This document shows positions 1 to 11,800 of a DNA stretch of 64,000 bases, piece by piece; within the stretch, counting starts at the first letter, position 1; the number at the start of each line of letters is the position of its first letter. The DNA is from Rachycentron canadum (lineage: Eukaryota > Chordata > Actinopteri > Carangiformes > Rachycentridae): the NCBI GenBank assembly GCA_038496675.1, contig CM076650.1:23038470-23102469 (forward strand), given 5' to 3'. The notes under the pieces were generated by a model that worked only from the letters and a program-made list of their open reading frames with translations, ran no database searches and was not told the origin of the DNA. Position numbers and translations under genes: made by a program.

Positions 1-2333
1 CATGTTGGAGATGCCACTGCAGTGAGTAATGATGAACAGTTAACATTGCATTCAAAAAGCAATTTATACATGTTGACATATAGAATGTGGTTTGACCAAA
101 TATCCACAAATATTCACAGGGTGTGGCTGCAGGAGTTCTCAGAGGAGCAGGAAAGCAGTTGTTTGGCGCTCTTTGTAACCTGGTCGGACTCCACTTCATT
201 GGCTTCCCCACTGGTGTGTTCCTGATGTTTGCGGCGAACATGGGGATTGTGGGTAAGACCAAACTATTAGTTACCTTGTCTTGTGGCTCCTGCTTGTAGT
301 AAAACTCTTCTCTAACTTTTCTGCAGGACTATGGACAGGACTTTCAATTTGTTTGTTACTGCAGGTGATTGTCTTCATCGCATTTTTGTGCAAACTTGAC
401 TGGAAAAAGACAACTGAAGAGGTGGGTACAATAGCTACAGTGCCTATAGAAAATCACCACGCACCAGTTAAAGTAGTTCCTTTGACAGTTGTTAAAAACA
501 TTAAGAAATTAAAACTCATATATCAGGGTTGGAGAAGTCTTCAGTCCCCTGTTTGGATTTGTCTCTTTCAGCCTAATGTTTTTTCCTTCTTGCTGTCTTC
601 TCTGATTCTTAGGTCAGGGTCTCTTTTGGCTACTCAAGGACATTCAGCTTCTTATCCTTACGCTGCTTTGTTCTTCTGGCGGCAGGTTTTCCTCAAGAAT
701 TTGGTTGAACCACCCAGCATCCTTTTCCACTTAAGTCCTGGTCATTTCCCCTGTCGATGCTGCTAATATTGACACCACCATGTTATTCAGTAGATGTGGT
801 GTTTTATGAGCAGTGTGCTGTGTTAGGTTGTGCTGGATAGTGTCTGGAGTTCAATCCAAAAAGGACAGTTTGCTGTTTCCCAAATGGCATCAGAATCTTT
901 AAGGTGTATTTTTAGTACAAACAGAAAAGATGTTTTTCTTGTCACTCTGCCATAGTGGGTCGACGGCCTGATCTAGGAAGGTGGTCTTGGTGGTGTAATA
1001 CCTAAAGTCTTCGAGAACCTTTTGTAGTCTTCTCTTACCTTGTGCATTTATGAGTTTTTTGAAAGGAATTTCCCGGCCAGTCTTTAGTACCATGTACTAG
1101 ATGTTGTGGCACCTTGAAATTGCTAGTTTTAGACTGAGGTAATCAAAATCAGCTGTTGTCAGGTTGAGCAATTTGCCTGTTATTTGGTTTGGAAGTTGAT
1201 TGTTTGCTCTGGATCAAGTTTATAATGGCAAACTCATAGAATGTATATAAAAATAGATGGAGACTCCAGTTCTGAAACAAGAAGCTGATGCTGAAGAGCC
1301 TTGAACCTGCATTCTATCTAATGACTATCAGAGGGCGACTGTTTGCAAGAAATCAGATTGTATTGGAGTCTTTGGGAAAATGGCCCTACTTCCCACCTAA
1401 TTAACTGCCTCATTAAACATTTTCCCAATGAGTTCATGGTCTCAGTTTTTAGTTTCAAGTCTTCTCCAATACAACATGATGCACATTTTTTGAATTGCGT
1501 AAAATAGACAAGAAAGCAGGGTATGCATTAGGCCATGGCTACTATCTGACTGTACTACGCATGGCCACTTGCCTGACAACCAGGATAGAGCACAGAGCAG
1601 GTCACATCCACACCTCACTCCTCAGTTCCACCAGCAACATGATGCTCAATTTGCAAAGGCTTCAAAACTGCAGATCACAAACTAAAGGGTGACGACACAG
1701 TGGTTTGCCACTTATGAAAGGGCTGGACACTGAATACATTTTCCATAATTTTATAAAATGGTATTTTCAATTTATATGAGGCTGATAATGTTCACATACA
1801 GCCAAAAAGGTAGGTAAAGCTTTTTACAGGGTATGATGATTTTCTGTAGGCAATGAGAGAGAAAATGTTTCTTCTGCCAATTTTTTAGATTATTAGAAGC
1901 TGGAGCAAATTATCAGAAACTGTCTTTAATGTCTCCACTCAGGCTCTTGTGAGAGCAGGAGTTCAGATCACAGAAGAAAAAGAGATGGTTGGGATAGAGC
2001 ACAAAGGTAAGCAAAGACAGTCATTTTATGAAAAAAAATGATTTGTGTTAATACCAAGAATTTGCTACAAACCTCTTCCTCAAATCATTAGACTCAGATC
2101 ATCAACCAGCCCTGGCCAGCGCAACTCTCTCCAGCTCTGTGAGCGAGGAGGGTGACACAGACCTGGAGATGCTCATTCCAGGACACGGTGAATTCACCAC
2201 TACCACCACAGTGGGAGACGTTCTCTCAGTGACACAGCTGGTTTTACGGCGTGGCCTGGTATTGCTGATCATGATTATCATTCTCATCACTGGCACTGTA
2301 ACCAGCACCTTCCTGGTGAAACTGTTTAAATGA
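1..2333 (+). CDS. slc47a1-like: MATE-type multidrug and toxin extrusion transporter, 3' part (gene 1)
   Basis: This is the 3' end of an SLC47A (MATE) gene. Visible coding exons are 1-21, 120-252, 327-421, 1943-2006 and 2092-2333, with TGA at 2331-2333; together they give 184 residues. All introns have GT-AG ends and the frame stays open across each join. The residues match the C-terminal third of vertebrate MATE1: the start HVGDATA is in TM10, followed by GVLRGAGKQ, then the loop and TM12 (GLWTGLSICLLLQ) ending in LDWKK, then a hydrophilic linker (AGVQITEEKE). The last exon adds the extra C-terminal helix typical of vertebrate MATEs (LVLRRGLVLLIM to VKLFK). Family role: H+-coupled efflux of organic cations across apical membranes. 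Exon lengths and phases equal those of the last exons of the next gene. The TM10 acidic residue is Asp where human MATE1 has Glu389. The 5' part is outside the window, so completeness cannot be judged. Which fish SLC47A paralogue this is remains unresolved. Confidence 0.93.
1250..1710 (+). repeat. Dispersed repeat copy in an intron of MATE gene 1
   Basis: This stretch shares blocks with two other places in the window. The block at 1287-1340 (containing CCTGCATTCTATCTAATGAC) recurs at 3213-3266. The blocks at 1333-1378 and 1658-1710 recur, in the same order, at about 6665-6787 (ending GTGGGTTGCCA against GTGGTTTGCCA). The wording resembles a short interspersed repeat common in percomorph genomes. 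No coding potential or terminal repeats were recognised. Confidence 0.55.
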
Positions 2334-5300
2334 CTCATCCTGAAAGCTCAGAACTATATTTGTGTGTCAAAAGGCTGCTCATGATGTTGATCCCACTGAG
2401 ATCAGTCTTCTGTTTGTGCTCTGTGTGGCTCCAGCTCTCAATGACCCCCCTCATGTTTCCATTGTCTGCCACAGTGCAAATGATGGTGAACTGAACTAAG
2501 TGACCTGTGATGAGTTAAAGAGCCAAAGAGAACCATATCTTTTTTGTCAGCTAGAAGACCAAACAAGGGCTAAAATGCAAGTAGATAGTGGACTTGTATT
2601 TGACAGTGTTACATGTATTTAACAGTAATACAGCATATCAATCATTGTTAGTGTGAGTTTATTGCTTTATTATAGAATCTGTTCAGATGTTTGGCTTCAA
2701 AAAGGGACCTACTGTCCCTCTCAGTCAGGGTGCGAGTATGTTATGCTATTAATGGCTAATGTAGCTAAAATGAGTGGGCAACATCGGTCTCCGAGATCTA
2801 AGACCTGGATGACTGAGAAGCGTACACCGACAGATTTCTTTCATTTTCAAACTTGTAATCTTCAGCCCTTAACATAAGTGACATCATTTTAACAGGCTAC
2901 AGGGAGCTCCCTGTAGAGACACAAAGACTTTATACTCTTTTTTCCAAAACTTGGAAACACACTTTGAAATGTGTAACACTGTTGTCCCCCAATGTAATTT
3001 AGTAGATATATCAGATATCAGTTACACAGTTATTGGACATCTAAAAAGATGAAGTGTGCTTAGATGTGTGTGTCAGATTTGTCAAGTTAGGATATAAATA
3101 ATTCAAAGATGTTTAAACTTGGGTAATTATTCTGTTGACACTGAAATCTGTGTCTATCATAGACTGTATGTGAAAGTGGATGTTGGTTGTTTCCAGGGTT
3201 GAAAAATTAAGCCAATACTGAAGAGCTTTAAACCTGCATTCTATCTAATGACCATCAGGGGGAGACTCTACCTGCATTTACCCATGAATTTGTCTCCATA
3301 TATAGTCCGATCTTCATTTAAGTTACAATAATGATCAAACACTATCTGCTTTAACTAATAACACAAAAAATCCTTGAATAGTTGTTTTCTCTACTGAATA
3401 CAAGATTCAACCATTCTCAGTGAAGGTTAGAGAAAGTAAAAGCTAAATGGAGTCACTTAAACCAGATTGGACCTGTGGATAAGAGGGACTTTAACTTGTA
3501 AATACAATATTTTGAGTTTGCGGTTTACAAAAATATCTGCTGATGTGAACCATGGAAAACAAAATTCAGAATTGTTAGCATAAAGCTGTAAATGGTCTCA
3601 AAGTAATCTTAAATATTCGTAATATATTCTTCAGTCCACAGTCAGACAAACTGTCTATAAATAGAGATGATTTAGTTAAGTGGCTGCTCTGGGGGCCCCA
3701 GATGAGATTTCCCAATGGGCAGAATGATCAGTGAGGTAAAAATGAAGCCCAGAGAAATCAAATCAAATCAGTGAGCTAGTATCCACGGCAGGACATTACA
3801 GAATAAAGGTGCTTCTTAATCCAAAAGAACATGTAATACATTGTAATACGCACTGTGACAGTCCACAACACTACGGGAAATAGTAAATCCACAGGTTACT
3901 TTGAACCTTTAGCACTGTGAATGTTTTAGAGGGGGACACTTGATAAAGACCTTAAAGATTATCATTGTTTGTGTGTTATTATCTGAAGATAATTGTGTTT
4001 GTTTACACTTGTGACTTAGATGAAGATCACAGTTGCAAACCAGGTCATTCCAAAGGGTTCACATCCTTTTTCTTGCTGTGTTTAATTTGTGGTTACACTT
4101 GACAGTTTTTAGGTGTGAATGTGTCTAAAAGTAAGATATTCAATCTGAGACATTTCAATGAAGCAGAGGGGGGATTTCATAAACAGGCACAATAAAAACA
4201 AGCCTGTCTTTAGAGATCCTAACAAACAGGATTAGTTCCAGGAAACAAATGTGGAGCCAAAGTGAAGTGCTCGTGTGTGACTTTAAAACCCAAACCCAAT
4301 ACAAGCACAGCTTACAGTAAAGAAAACAGGGCATGTTGTTCACCAGCAGTCAGCTGAAGTAGAAAAGGGCTCGGTGCCACTTAACTTCCCTGTTGGCCAA
4401 GTTTGGCTCAGAGATATCTTTGTATGTCATCTTGAGTCTCTTTTTCTTTGTATAATGACTGTTGAAAATTAGCTTCCATGTTCAAGATGAAAAACACTCA
4501 AGTGTCACGTAGGAGAGACTAAGTTATGTATTAGAATTTGGATTTTCTAGCAATTTAAGGTCTGTCAGCTGGGTTGTCCTTGGTTTGTGACATTTTTGGC
4601 TTAGACTGGTCTTTGTACATTTTAAATAAAAGTATTTTTGGATTCTTGTTTAATTTTTTCAAATTTCATTTACAGATACACATGCTGTAGACATCAGCAT
4701 TTAAAGCCTAAATCTAATCCTTTTCATTTGGAAGTGCATCATTTTGCTGTCATTCTAAGCAGAATTACAGAGATAGATTTGAGACTAGATAACTTTCACA
4801 GTGAAATCACCTGACAGGTCCTGTAGTTTTTATTTATGCTCACACTACAGCACTAAGGAGGAAAAAGCTATTTTAGTTCAGCAAAGTGTAACACTGATGA
4901 ATTTGGGACCAGCTTGGTTGAATTTATTTAAACTTGATACATTTCCTTAAAATAAACTTAAACTTATTATTATTATTAGTGACTTTGTGTATGAATGTGT
5001 ATAAATTATGATTATTTTATATTCTCCCCACAATTATATTTCTATATTATATTTCTATTACATTAATATCCACCATAATCTCCTCATCACCCTCTAACAG
5101 ACATATAAGACAGATACACATGATCTTACACACACACACACACACTCATCTTCCTATTTTTCATTCGTGTTATTTAAATGTCTGTCCATATGTACCCTGT
5201 GTCACACTTGTTTTTGATATCCACACATATTTTACATACATATATACAATAAAATAGCAATAACAATAATTTATATGATGCCATATCGATGTAAAATAAA

Positions 5301-5640
5301 TAAAAACAAAAATAGCAATAAAATATAAAACATGCTAACATGATAGTAGCCTATAGAATAGACTAAAATATGATGTGGAGTGGTGTAAAGTGTGTGCTAG
5401 TGTTACAGTGTGGTATGTTATTTATTATTTATAATATAATAAATCTAGCTTTGATATATGCTCACACTTAAACCCTAAAAGCTGTTTTTTTCCCCAGAAC
5501 AGTGTAACATTGACAAAGCCTGAAGAAAGTAGAAAAAAAAAGGAAAACTGGGACTAACTTGGTCGAATTCGTACTTTGACAAATGAACCTGTCTTTATCA
5601 GATTTAGAAAAAAACAGGCCTAAATTATTTAAGTAGTATT
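2334..5640. other. 3' UTR and spacer between the two MATE genes
   Basis: No coding exon was found here. Candidate AATAAA polyadenylation signals for gene 1 lie at 3802-3807, 4191-4196 and 4625-4630, and I cannot tell which is used. A short dispersed-repeat copy lies near 3213-3266, and a short (CA)n run near 5131-5146. From about 4930 to 5460 the DNA is very AT-rich. Confidence 0.6.
3213..3266 (+). repeat. Second, short copy of the 1250-1710 repeat
   Basis: About 54 bases nearly identical to 1287-1340, including AACCTGCATTCTATCTAATG. It is truncated on both sides relative to the first copy. Confidence 0.55.
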
Positions 5641-5689
5641 TAGAAATCCTTGTTTAATACTCGTGAGAAGCAGACTTTCATTTGTAACA

Positions 5690-5828
5690 GCGTCAGTCCG
5701 GGTTTTCCCGGGTAAACAGTCCTCAACCGAACTGCACGTGCATAACCCCTCCTCCGAGCGCTGCTTATGAAGCTCGTGTAACATGAGAGTGCGGACCGTC
5801 TGTGGAGGGCACCGACTCCTGCGCAGTC
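5690..5828 (+). promoter_or_regulatory. Probable promoter and 5' UTR of MATE gene 2
   Basis: The 140 bases before the start codon are far richer in G+C and CpG than the AT-rich DNA upstream, and the enrichment continues through the first coding exon to about 6020. A palindromic E-box CACGTG lies at 5735-5740. No good TATA box was seen. The ATG at 5829 has G at -3 and G at +4, a favourable initiation context. The transcription start is not determined. Confidence 0.45.
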
Positions 5829-8800
5829 ATGGACGGCTCTGCTAAAACACCCGTTAAACACAGTGAAGGAGAGAAGGCGGATTTCAAGGCAGCTGAAGCG
5901 GATTCGTCTGTTCAGGGCTCCGGTAACGGCTGGGGCTTCTGCCCGAAGAGCACGCGGGGCTGTGTCCCACCGGAGTACCGGCACGAGCTGCTACAACTTT
6001 TCCAACTAGCGGGACCAGTGGTAAGACTGTGAGGGCACCTCCGGCTGTCTGTGTGCAGTGTGTGTCTGTGTTGCTCAGTGTTGGTCTCAGGACTTCAAAT
6101 GAAACGGTAGCTGGGATTTGAGATTTGTGTATTGTGTGTGTGTGTTTGTGAGCAACTGTCGCGCAGCAGCTGAATCTATCATCCAGCTTGGACGGTGCCC
6201 TGCCCCAGCACAACACCGAATAAATACCAAAGGAAGGAAATAATGTATAAACATTTATACAAATCACAAATTGCAGAGATCCTTTATCCCACTAACAGAT
6301 ACACAGGACACACATCTTGTTTGATTGATTTGATCTGCCAACTAAAACCTGATCTTTCCTGCTCTTCTCAATGCAAAGTCATCATTTACATCATCATATG
6401 AAATCTGCCCAGGAGGCGTTCAGAGAAATGATATGTCTGTGAAACGGGTTGTGTTATCAATTAATTGTAGCTTATTAAGTAGCTTTTTGTGTTGTGACTG
6501 ATTTTTGCAAATTGCATTAGTACTGGACTGAGATAGAAGTGTCCTTTTCCCAGCTCCCAGCTGGTCAAACTACCCCCCCCACCAGAGTGAGAAAGGAGAC
6601 CTCAGAAAGCTGAAGCCTGCACAAGCTCAAAAGAGCATCTATCATTGACATGACGTGCAGTTTTTAAGTGCGACTCCACTGCTTGTTAAAAGAAGTCAGG
6701 TTGTATTGAAGTCTGAATGTCTCTACTTCTCACTTGCTTCAAAACGCTGTTCACAAACCCATAGATGTCGTCACGGTGGGTTGCCACCTGGTCATAGATC
6801 AGGGTTCGTCCCAAAATGTCAAGCTGTGATAACTGACAAACATGTCAGTCATTTCAACACACTGCAGACCCACAGCAGGAGAAAGGTGTTGATGGCTCCT
6901 GACTCCTTTACCTGGTTCCTCAGGTTGGGGTTGTGTTTTAATCTCTCTGCAAAGATAAATGATCTGCGGTGAAAATGGAAAGTTGACATTATGGATTAAG
7001 TTAGTGGGGCCCTGACAAACTTGTTGTATATTTACACAACATAAATATTCAAGGTTGATAATGGTAGCGGTATGTTACCTAGGCCTAATTTACAAGCTAG
7101 CTAGCTGCCAGGCATTTAAATCGTAAAGTCCTCTTGTCTGTGTAAAGTTGCAGTTTAAATAAACTTGAGGTTAGATGAGGATACTGGCAGACACTGACAG
7201 TGTTTAACATCACAGCATGAGTTTCTGTACCTGAAAATATATAAAAAAATTTGTCAATTTTTTTTAAACAATTGAATGGAATTCATGTATGTTATTAGTT
7301 TGTAAACTGCCACCTATCATAAAATTAAATATTCATCCGTGTCAGTGATATTTTCGAAAAAAAAAAAAAAACTTGAAAAAAAAAAGTTGGGGTGAACATG
7401 AGTCAAAAACCAGGGCTTCACGTTGTTCACACATGGTCACGAACAGCTGATATTCCTAAACGTAAATGCATCCTTCGTAGAATACGTAGAATAACTTTAA
7501 TATGTTTGTGGGTAGGGAATAATGACTGTCAGCATAGCAAAGTGGTGTGGAAGCAGGTGAACTAAGCATTACACTACTATCGTACTCAAAATATTTCCTG
7601 GAAGATGGCAGGTCTGGATCACTGGAGCTCAGCCAGCTGCCCATCAGGTTCTTGGTCACCTCTTTTTTCTCACTTTGGTGAGGCAGCCATCTCAGCCGTC
7701 CCAAACTTGCTGAGCCTCTGCGCAGTCCTGCCTGGAGCTCTCCAGACAGCAATCGATGTGAGGGTCTAAGGGCAGAGGATGTTGTTATGATGCTATGTAA
7801 AGCCCTTTGAGACAAACTGTTTGTAAAAATGGGCTATACAAATAAAATTGCCTTGCCTTGCTTCTCCTCATGACTCAGTATTTGCTCTGATCTGCATTGT
7901 CTGTGGGACGTTATGTAGGCAGATGTGTGCCTTCCAAAATCAGGTGGACCCCACTCAAGGTGTACAGATAACCAAGAGAAATGGGAGGTACCTGAGCTAA
8001 ATTTCAAGTGTCAGGACACAAAATGTTTAACTTGTACAGGTTTAGAGAAAAAAAAATTGTTGTTTTTTTTTTCATTTTTTTATTTTAGGGGTCACAATAT
8101 TTTCTGAATATTCTCTATTCCTGATGTTTCTTCATGTTAAATGATAACTCTTTAGTCACTGTTTGAAAATGTCTATGATGCCTCATGTTTATTTATTAAT
8201 GTATCTGGTATTTGCGCATACAAGCTAAGGTCTTCTATTTGTTTTTGTACTCCAGGTAATTTCCCAGTTGATGGTCTTTTTGATCAGTTTCGTCAGCACA
8301 GTGTTCTGTGGTCACCTGGGAAAAACTGAACTTGCTGGAGTATCGTTATCAATTGCGGTGAGGAGATTTGCACAGGTCATGTATGTGTTTATCCTGCTAA
8401 GACAGCCTGGCAGGGGTTGCTTTAATCTGTTGATTTAAATGTTTTCCCTAAATGATGTTCTGTTGTCACTTACAGGTGGTTAACGTCACTGGTATTTCCA
8501 TTGGAACTGGTTTGTCGTTAACTTGTGATACCCTCATATCTCAGGTAGTGTCTACACGAGGGGCTGTTCATTCACTGTTTATCTAACCAAGTCAAACACA
8601 ACCAGTACTGCTGGGTTCCCAGGTTATCCTGGGGTCCCCTTATAAACAACTGTATCATGTTAGCTTTCTTTGACCAGTCATACCCTTCTTATTTGAGTAT
8701 CTATCTGCCTGTTTCATGCAGACCTATGGGAGCGGTAATTTGAAGCGTGTGGGTGTGATTCTCCAGAGAGGGATTCTGATTCTGCTGCTGGCCTGTTTCC

Positions 8801-11800
8801 CCTGCTGGGCCGTCCTCATCAACACCGAACCTCTCCTACTTGCTGTCCAGCAGAGCCCAGAGGTTGCCAGGTCAGTCATTACTCAATACCCAAAACAGCA
8901 CAGAAAATCTACACTTTTAGAAATTTAGAAATAGAATTGTCACAATCCAGCTCTTAGGCTACGACAAAAGGAGGGAAATACACACAGCTGAACTTGAAAT
9001 AAAGAATACGTAAAATGTATTTACATGAAAGAATTAGGTCATTAGGTCAGTAGTGTTAGTGAGTGGATGTATGAAAGAGTGGTGTGTATGGTGCAAAATA
9101 TAGAGCACGACCAAACCAAACTCATACATTCCCATTTTATGTACAACGCTATGTCTCAGTCCCAAGATATCACATTCAAATATTACTTGTTCTGTTTGTC
9201 TTTCTGCATGAAGTCTCTCCCAGCTGTATGTGAAGATCTTCATGCCTGCTCTGCCGGTGAGTTTGATACATTCTCGACACTGATGCAGTAGATCCCACAG
9301 AGGTTTTCAGGTTTAGCCACATTAGCTGCATGGCTCTAAGGGCACCAGTGTCATTCTGTCCATCATCCTATTACATTGGTCCAGGCTGAACTATTTCAAA
9401 AACCATCAGATGTATTTCCATGAAATTCGGTCCAAATATTCCCAGACGAAGGATGAATCCCACTGACTCAGATGGATTATCGTGAAATTAGGTTCAGACA
9501 TTTAATTTAGCATGATCATAGTCATACCATAATCATAATCATAATGATAATCATCAAAGTTTTAATTCCGTCAGATAGTTGACCAAATATTTGCAGAATT
9601 ATAACAATCTTGTTAGCCTTAGCTGTACTTTGTGTATAGAGCTGTGGTTTAAATCTCTTGAGCTGAAGGAAACATTGCGGTCAGGAGTTAATTTATCTTT
9701 AGAATGGTAGAAGTATGTACTGGAAACTGATGTGCTGCAGGGAAAAAGATGAACCACGCCAATTTTCACCTCGCTATGGAGGTTAGAGTTGGCACCAGTA
9801 GGCAGCACTGGTTGTAATGACTATTAGACAGGGAACCGCTGTCTAATACTGCAAAGGTCTTTATCATCTGAACACTGGGAATGTGAATGGGGCCTACAAA
9901 CACAACTGGAAGTGAGAAACTTCTCAAGCTCTAATTAGCAATTGTCTGCCTGCTAACACATCAAACTAAAGATGATGAACATGGTAAGGATTATATCGGC
10001 TGAACATCAGCATGCTAGCGTTGTCATTGTAAGGCTGCAGACTCTTAGTCCCATCTTTGCTTGATCAATACTCTCATGCTCAGATTTGTTCTTAAGTTAC
10101 TTCACGTGGCGCTGTTGCAATTTTTGTTTTCCTCCCGCAGGCAGCTTTCATGTACCAGCTCCAAGGGAGGTATCTTCAAAATCAGGTGAAACTTCTTTGA
10201 TGCTCTCACACTTTCTTGACAGAAACTTCATTCTGTCATTAAAATTATTGAGCCCAGTTTGTGCTGTGTATTACAGGGAATTATATGGCCTCAGGTGATA
10301 ACTGGAGCAGTTGCAAATATCCTCAATGCAATCATCAACTACATCTTCCTCTATCGCCTGGATTTGGGAGTTGCGTAAGTTTTCTTCTTCATTATTATGC
10401 TAAAGTTTTAGTAATGGTGGTCATTCCCTCAGTCTGTCCGAGCCTGATAATCAGACTGAATATTCAACATTTGTTTCAATTTATCTTTTCAATATGAAAT
10501 TATATACTGTTTTTATTTACCTATTTGTGGGCTGTGTCTGAGCAGTCCCCACACACTGAGTAGCCACAGTGTGGTTTAACAGCTCTGTGCTGAGAGACAG
10601 GTGTGTTTACAGTGTCTCTGCTCTGAAAGACATCACGTTTATTACATTAGGTGTTGTGTTTACATCACTGCTGATAAATACCTGTGTGGGCTACAGAGTC
10701 ATTTGAGTTAATGCCAATGTACATTTTTCAATTGCCAACAGAAACCCAATATGTGAGTCTTTTGTCCAGTGAAAAAGGGGCTATAGTAACATGCTTAAGG
10801 ACCCAAATGTCCATCTGAACACAACATATATGAAGTCTTTCTTCACCAATATTTCTTCTTTGTTGTATTTTTTCTTTAAGTGGATCTGCTGCAGCCAATG
10901 CCATCTCTCAGTATGTGCTTGCTGTGGTCTTATATGCTTACATCTGCTGCAGGGGTCTGCACAAGGCCACATGGGGAGGTAGGATGTCTTCCACTCTTCA
11001 GCCACCACATGAAATTGACATGAAATCTCTTGTTCTTGCTAGTAATTTTTACCATGTTCAATATTCAAGTATGTAGTCTTTCACAACAACAGTTGTCCAC
11101 TAGGAACGTTTCAGTGCCTAATGATTGACAAAATCAGTAACACCCTATAACTGTGTAATTCAGTGTAGAGGAGAGGTTACAATAGTGACGTAGCTGCTCT
11201 TACTTTCAAGCTCTGTCATTTGTCAGGGTTGTTGCTTTAGACTAGCTATTAATGTACTAGTTATACAGTAATTCTGGTCTTTTTCTGAGGGAAGTGAACA
11301 TCTTTAACCTTGATTGAATGTTAAACCCATTTTATTATTTCGATAACACACCTGCAGTATTTGAATAAATTCAAATCATGGACACAAATGGACATTTTCT
11401 CAAGCACAGATCATCAGCACATAGCCACCCTACCTCTAACATGAACAGAAAAATGAAACATAAATAATTCTACACACTTGTCTCACGTCTGGACCCCTGA
11501 CCTCCAGGTTGGTCACTCGACTGTCTGCAGGAGTGGGGACCCTTCGTCCAGTTGGCCATCCCCAGTATGCTAATGCTCTGTCTGGAGTGGTGGATGTTTG
11601 AGGTGGGAGGATTCCTGGCTGGTGTGATTAGTGAGGCTGAGCTGGGAGCTCAGTCGATAACATATGAGCTGGCTGTTGTAGCTTACATGGTAATTATAAA
11701 TGCTGATTCTCTGCTTGTGTATTGGCCAATGAAATTATATTTACAGAAAAGCGTTAAAAACTTTTGGGTATTTTTTCCATAGTTCCCTCTGGGATTCTCT

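Noticed and set aside
281..766. Open frame of 161 codons
   Set aside because: It begins in an intron and runs through the real exon at 327-421 into the next intron; only that exon belongs to the MATE gene.
5640..6267. Minus-strand frames overlapping the first exon of MATE gene 2
   Set aside because: The GC-rich promoter region lowers stop-codon frequency; no family resemblance, and the + strand exon is clear.
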